Shown: piece after piece, positions 5,128-7,036 of the stretch
Numbering within the stretch: the stretch's first letter is position 1
How the letters are laid out: every line of letters begins with the position of its first letter
NCBI GenBank assembly: GCA_948759685.1
Contig: CAQBGY010000165.1
Span: 1-7,036, forward strand
Direction: 5' to 3'
Origin: an uncultured Eubacterium sp.
GTDB lineage: Bacteria; Bacillota_A; Clostridia; Lachnospirales; Lachnospiraceae
DNA: 7,036 nucleotides
Position numbers and translations under genes: made by a program
The notes under the pieces: model-generated
Databases searched by the model: none
What the model was told of the DNA's origin: nothing
The model's input: the letters and a program-made list of their open reading frames with translations, nothing else

Positions 5128-7005
5128 ATGAAACAGGACACACAAAAAGCACTGAGGGAATCAGATCCAGCGTTTGCGAGCTTTTTACAGATGGTGCGGA
5201 AGGAGCGGAATATATATCTTGAGCAGTTAGCCGAGGGATTGATGTCGGCAAGTCAGCTTGCAAGAATTGAAAAAGGGCAGCGCCCGGTTCACAAGAATAT
5301 GAGAGACCGTCTTTTGGGGCGGCTGGGGATTGCAAGCGATTTGTATGAAAATTTGCTGGATATTGATGATTACAGAACATGGGAGTGCCAGCGGAATATC
5401 ATGCTGGCAGTGGAACAGCAAGAAACAATAAAAGCGCAGCAATTCATTGCAGAGTATGGCAGACAGAAATTGTCCAAGGACAAATTAAAACAACAGTTTT
5501 GCCTTGTAATGAAAGCGGAGGTGTTAAAACAGCAGAAAGCGGATTTGCTGGAGATTGGGGCGTGCTATGAACAGGCGGTAAAGCTGACGGTACCTGATAT
5601 AGAGCAATTAAATTTGGGAAAAATCCTGTTGTCGATACAGGAAGTCAATATGATTTTGGAGTATGAATTTTATCATAAAGATGAAAATTTTTGCCAGAAA
5701 TGTGTTGCATTGATGACATATGTCTCAGATTCCGTTTATGATGAACTGTCAAAAGTGAAGATTTATCCCAAAATAGTGTATTATTATTTGCGGGAAGTAT
5801 TCTCAGGTTCCGTTTTATCTTCACCAGAGTGGGTTGAGGAAAGCCTTCAAGTTTGTAATTGTGCAATTGAGATGCTGCGCAATACTGGAAGAGCTTTTTA
5901 TTTGATTGAGCTATTAGAGGCAAAATGCAAGTTATTTGAGATTATTGAAACAAATCAAGAGGAATACATAGAAAACACAGAGCTGATTGAATTATTTAGG
6001 AAGCTCTATTGTGAGTATGATGTTCCTGTATATATGCAGGATTGCGTGTATTTGTATCGGCAAAGATGGGTATTTTATATAGGAGATGTTTTACGGATTC
6101 GAAGGAAGATGTATGGTTTGACACAGGAAGAACTGTGCAAAGGTATCTGTGTTCCTAAGACGTTGCGCAGGACAGAAAGAATGAAAAGAAATATGCAGCA
6201 GAACATGCTGGGCGCAGTGATGCGCAGGCTTGGGTTATCCAAGGAGTATCAGAGGGTGCGGCTTGTGACAAATGATGCAGATGTAGTGAAATTAAGCGAA
6301 GAGCTATCAGACAGTCGCAACAATTTTGAAATAGAAAAAGCCAGAACATTATTATGCCAGATAAAAAAGAAGATATCTTTTGAAATACCTGAAAATAGAC
6401 AATATTTTATTGAGGCAGAAGCTTCATTGGATTGGATGGAAGGGCGAATTACAAAAGAGGAATTTGCGAGAAAAGAATATGATGCTCTTCAGTGTACATT
6501 ATATACTGAAAATTTATACAATATAGATGAGATATATTTGACAGAAATGGAGATGTCTTGTATTAAGAAAAGCTTACGTGTATTAGAGCGAACGGAAAAG
6601 ATGAAATATATTGAATTGTTGTTACATTTCTTTGAGCGATATGAGAGAAAAAATGAATTGCCGGATTATATCGCAATGTATGAGTTTGTTATGGTATGTG
6701 TGGCAAGTGAATTAGGAAATATGGGGAGGTATCAAGATGCAGTTAATTTGGATAAGAAGGTGTTAAGAGAAGCTTTAAGATGCAAAAGGATTTGGGGAGT
6801 AAGCAATTTATTGTATGATATTATTTGGTCTGAAAGGGAACAGAATATTAAGAATAGACAAATGAATTGCAAAGAAGAAATGACTGAACATCTGCATCAA
6901 TGCATAATTTTCAGCCATTTTTGTCGTCAACAATATATAGAGAAATTCTTGCGTGAGAAAATAGATCATGAATGGGTAACATCCTGCTCAGGAAAATCAC
7001 TATAA
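5128..7005 (+). CDS. Large XRE-family regulator with two HTH domains and helical repeats (RRNPP-like)
   Basis: This 625-residue protein is cytoplasmic, with no membrane segment. The first XRE-type helix-turn-helix spans about 18-68, with recognition part LMSASQLARIEKGQRP (38-53). A second lies at about 318-372, with LTQEELCKGICVPKTLRR (331-348). Each is followed by a long all-helical region (about 85-310 and 384-605) with TPR-like character, for example NMGRYQDAVNLDKKVLREAL at 531-550. The layout HTH-helical-HTH-helical suggests an internal duplication of a one-HTH ancestor. One HTH plus TPR is the RRNPP plan (Rgg, PlcR, PrgX), in which the repeats bind a secreted peptide, so peptide-responsive transcription control is likely but unproven. 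The start ATG has AAAAGGAG ending 13 bases upstream, a long spacing; a later ATG would cut into the first HTH. It is divergent from the minus-strand genes. Its target and any peptide gene are not visible before the window ends. Confidence 0.75.
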   Translation: MKQDTQKALRESDPAFASFLQMVRKERNIYLEQLAEGLMSASQLARIEKGQRPVHKNMRDRLLGRLGIASDLYENLLDIDDYRTWECQRNIMLAVEQQETIKAQQFIAEYGRQKLSKDKLKQQFCLVMKAEVLKQQKADLLEIGACYEQAVKLTVPDIEQLNLGKILLSIQEVNMILEYEFYHKDENFCQKCVALMTYVSDSVYDELSKVKIYPKIVYYYLREVFSGSVLSSPEWVEESLQVCNCAIEMLRNTGRAFYLIELLEAKCKLFEIIETNQEEYIENTELIELFRKLYCEYDVPVYMQDCVYLYRQRWVFYIGDVLRIRRKMYGLTQEELCKGICVPKTLRRTERMKRNMQQNMLGAVMRRLGLSKEYQRVRLVTNDADVVKLSEELSDSRNNFEIEKARTLLCQIKKKISFEIPENRQYFIEAEASLDWMEGRITKEEFARKEYDALQCTLYTENLYNIDEIYLTEMEMSCIKKSLRVLERTEKMKYIELLLHFFERYERKNELPDYIAMYEFVMVCVASELGNMGRYQDAVNLDKKVLREALRCKRIWGVSNLLYDIIWSEREQNIKNRQMNCKEEMTEHLHQCIIFSHFCRQQYIEKFLREKIDHEWVTSCSGKSL

Positions 7006-7036
7006 GGCATCACGCTTTCCTCAGAACCTGCCTCAC

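Noticed and set aside
5090..5380. Minus-strand open frame of 96 codons over the start of the regulator
   Set aside because: It overlaps the regulator's first HTH coding region in antisense, and its proline/serine-rich product shows no family features.
7006..7036. AGGC...GCCT partial inverted repeat after the regulator stop as a terminator
   Set aside because: Too few pairs, and the window ends before any T-run could be seen.

Overview
The window looks like an accessory, defence-island type segment of a low-G+C Firmicute, most likely a Clostridia/Lachnospiraceae-type gut anaerobe. That guess rests on AT-rich codon use, strong AGGAG-type ribosome binding sites, and a large two-HTH regulator of a style common in that group. 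No rRNA, tRNA, CRISPR array or complete insertion sequence was seen.

Left part (1-2381, + strand): a complete, very large adenosine-deaminase-fold protein carries every catalytic ADA motif plus two long insertions. This matches RdrB, the deaminase of the RADAR anti-phage system. Its GTG start overlaps, in a GTGA arrangement, an open frame that enters from the left edge. That frame could be the 3' end of the partner ATPase gene rdrA, so only the right half of the RADAR locus is visible.

Middle part (2382-4400, - strand): after a hairpin in the convergent gap comes a tight three-gene operon, read right to left. It encodes a 209-aa protein with a possible COMM-like C-terminus, a 185-aa protein of unknown family, and a 250-aa PIN-domain protein with a large cysteine-containing insertion. 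Intergenic gaps are 18 and 3 bases, each gene has its own ribosome binding site, and base composition appears lower in G+C than the flanks. I do not recognise this trio as a named system. It is the best candidate here for an undescribed defence or toxin-antitoxin-like module.

Right part: at 4489-4837 (- strand) lie the remains of an ImmA/IrrE-type metallopeptidase gene, broken across three frames and missing its HExxH core. A 46-codon open frame immediately precedes it. These suggest decay of an integrative element or prophage. From 5128 to 7005 (+ strand) there is a 625-aa cytoplasmic regulator with two XRE-type helix-turn-helix domains, each followed by a long helical repeat region, resembling RRNPP-type peptide-sensing regulators.

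Functionally, RdrB is expected to act with RdrA in nucleotide deamination during phage infection. The PIN operon could supply a second, RNA-cleaving defence. The two loci are convergent and probably transcribed independently.
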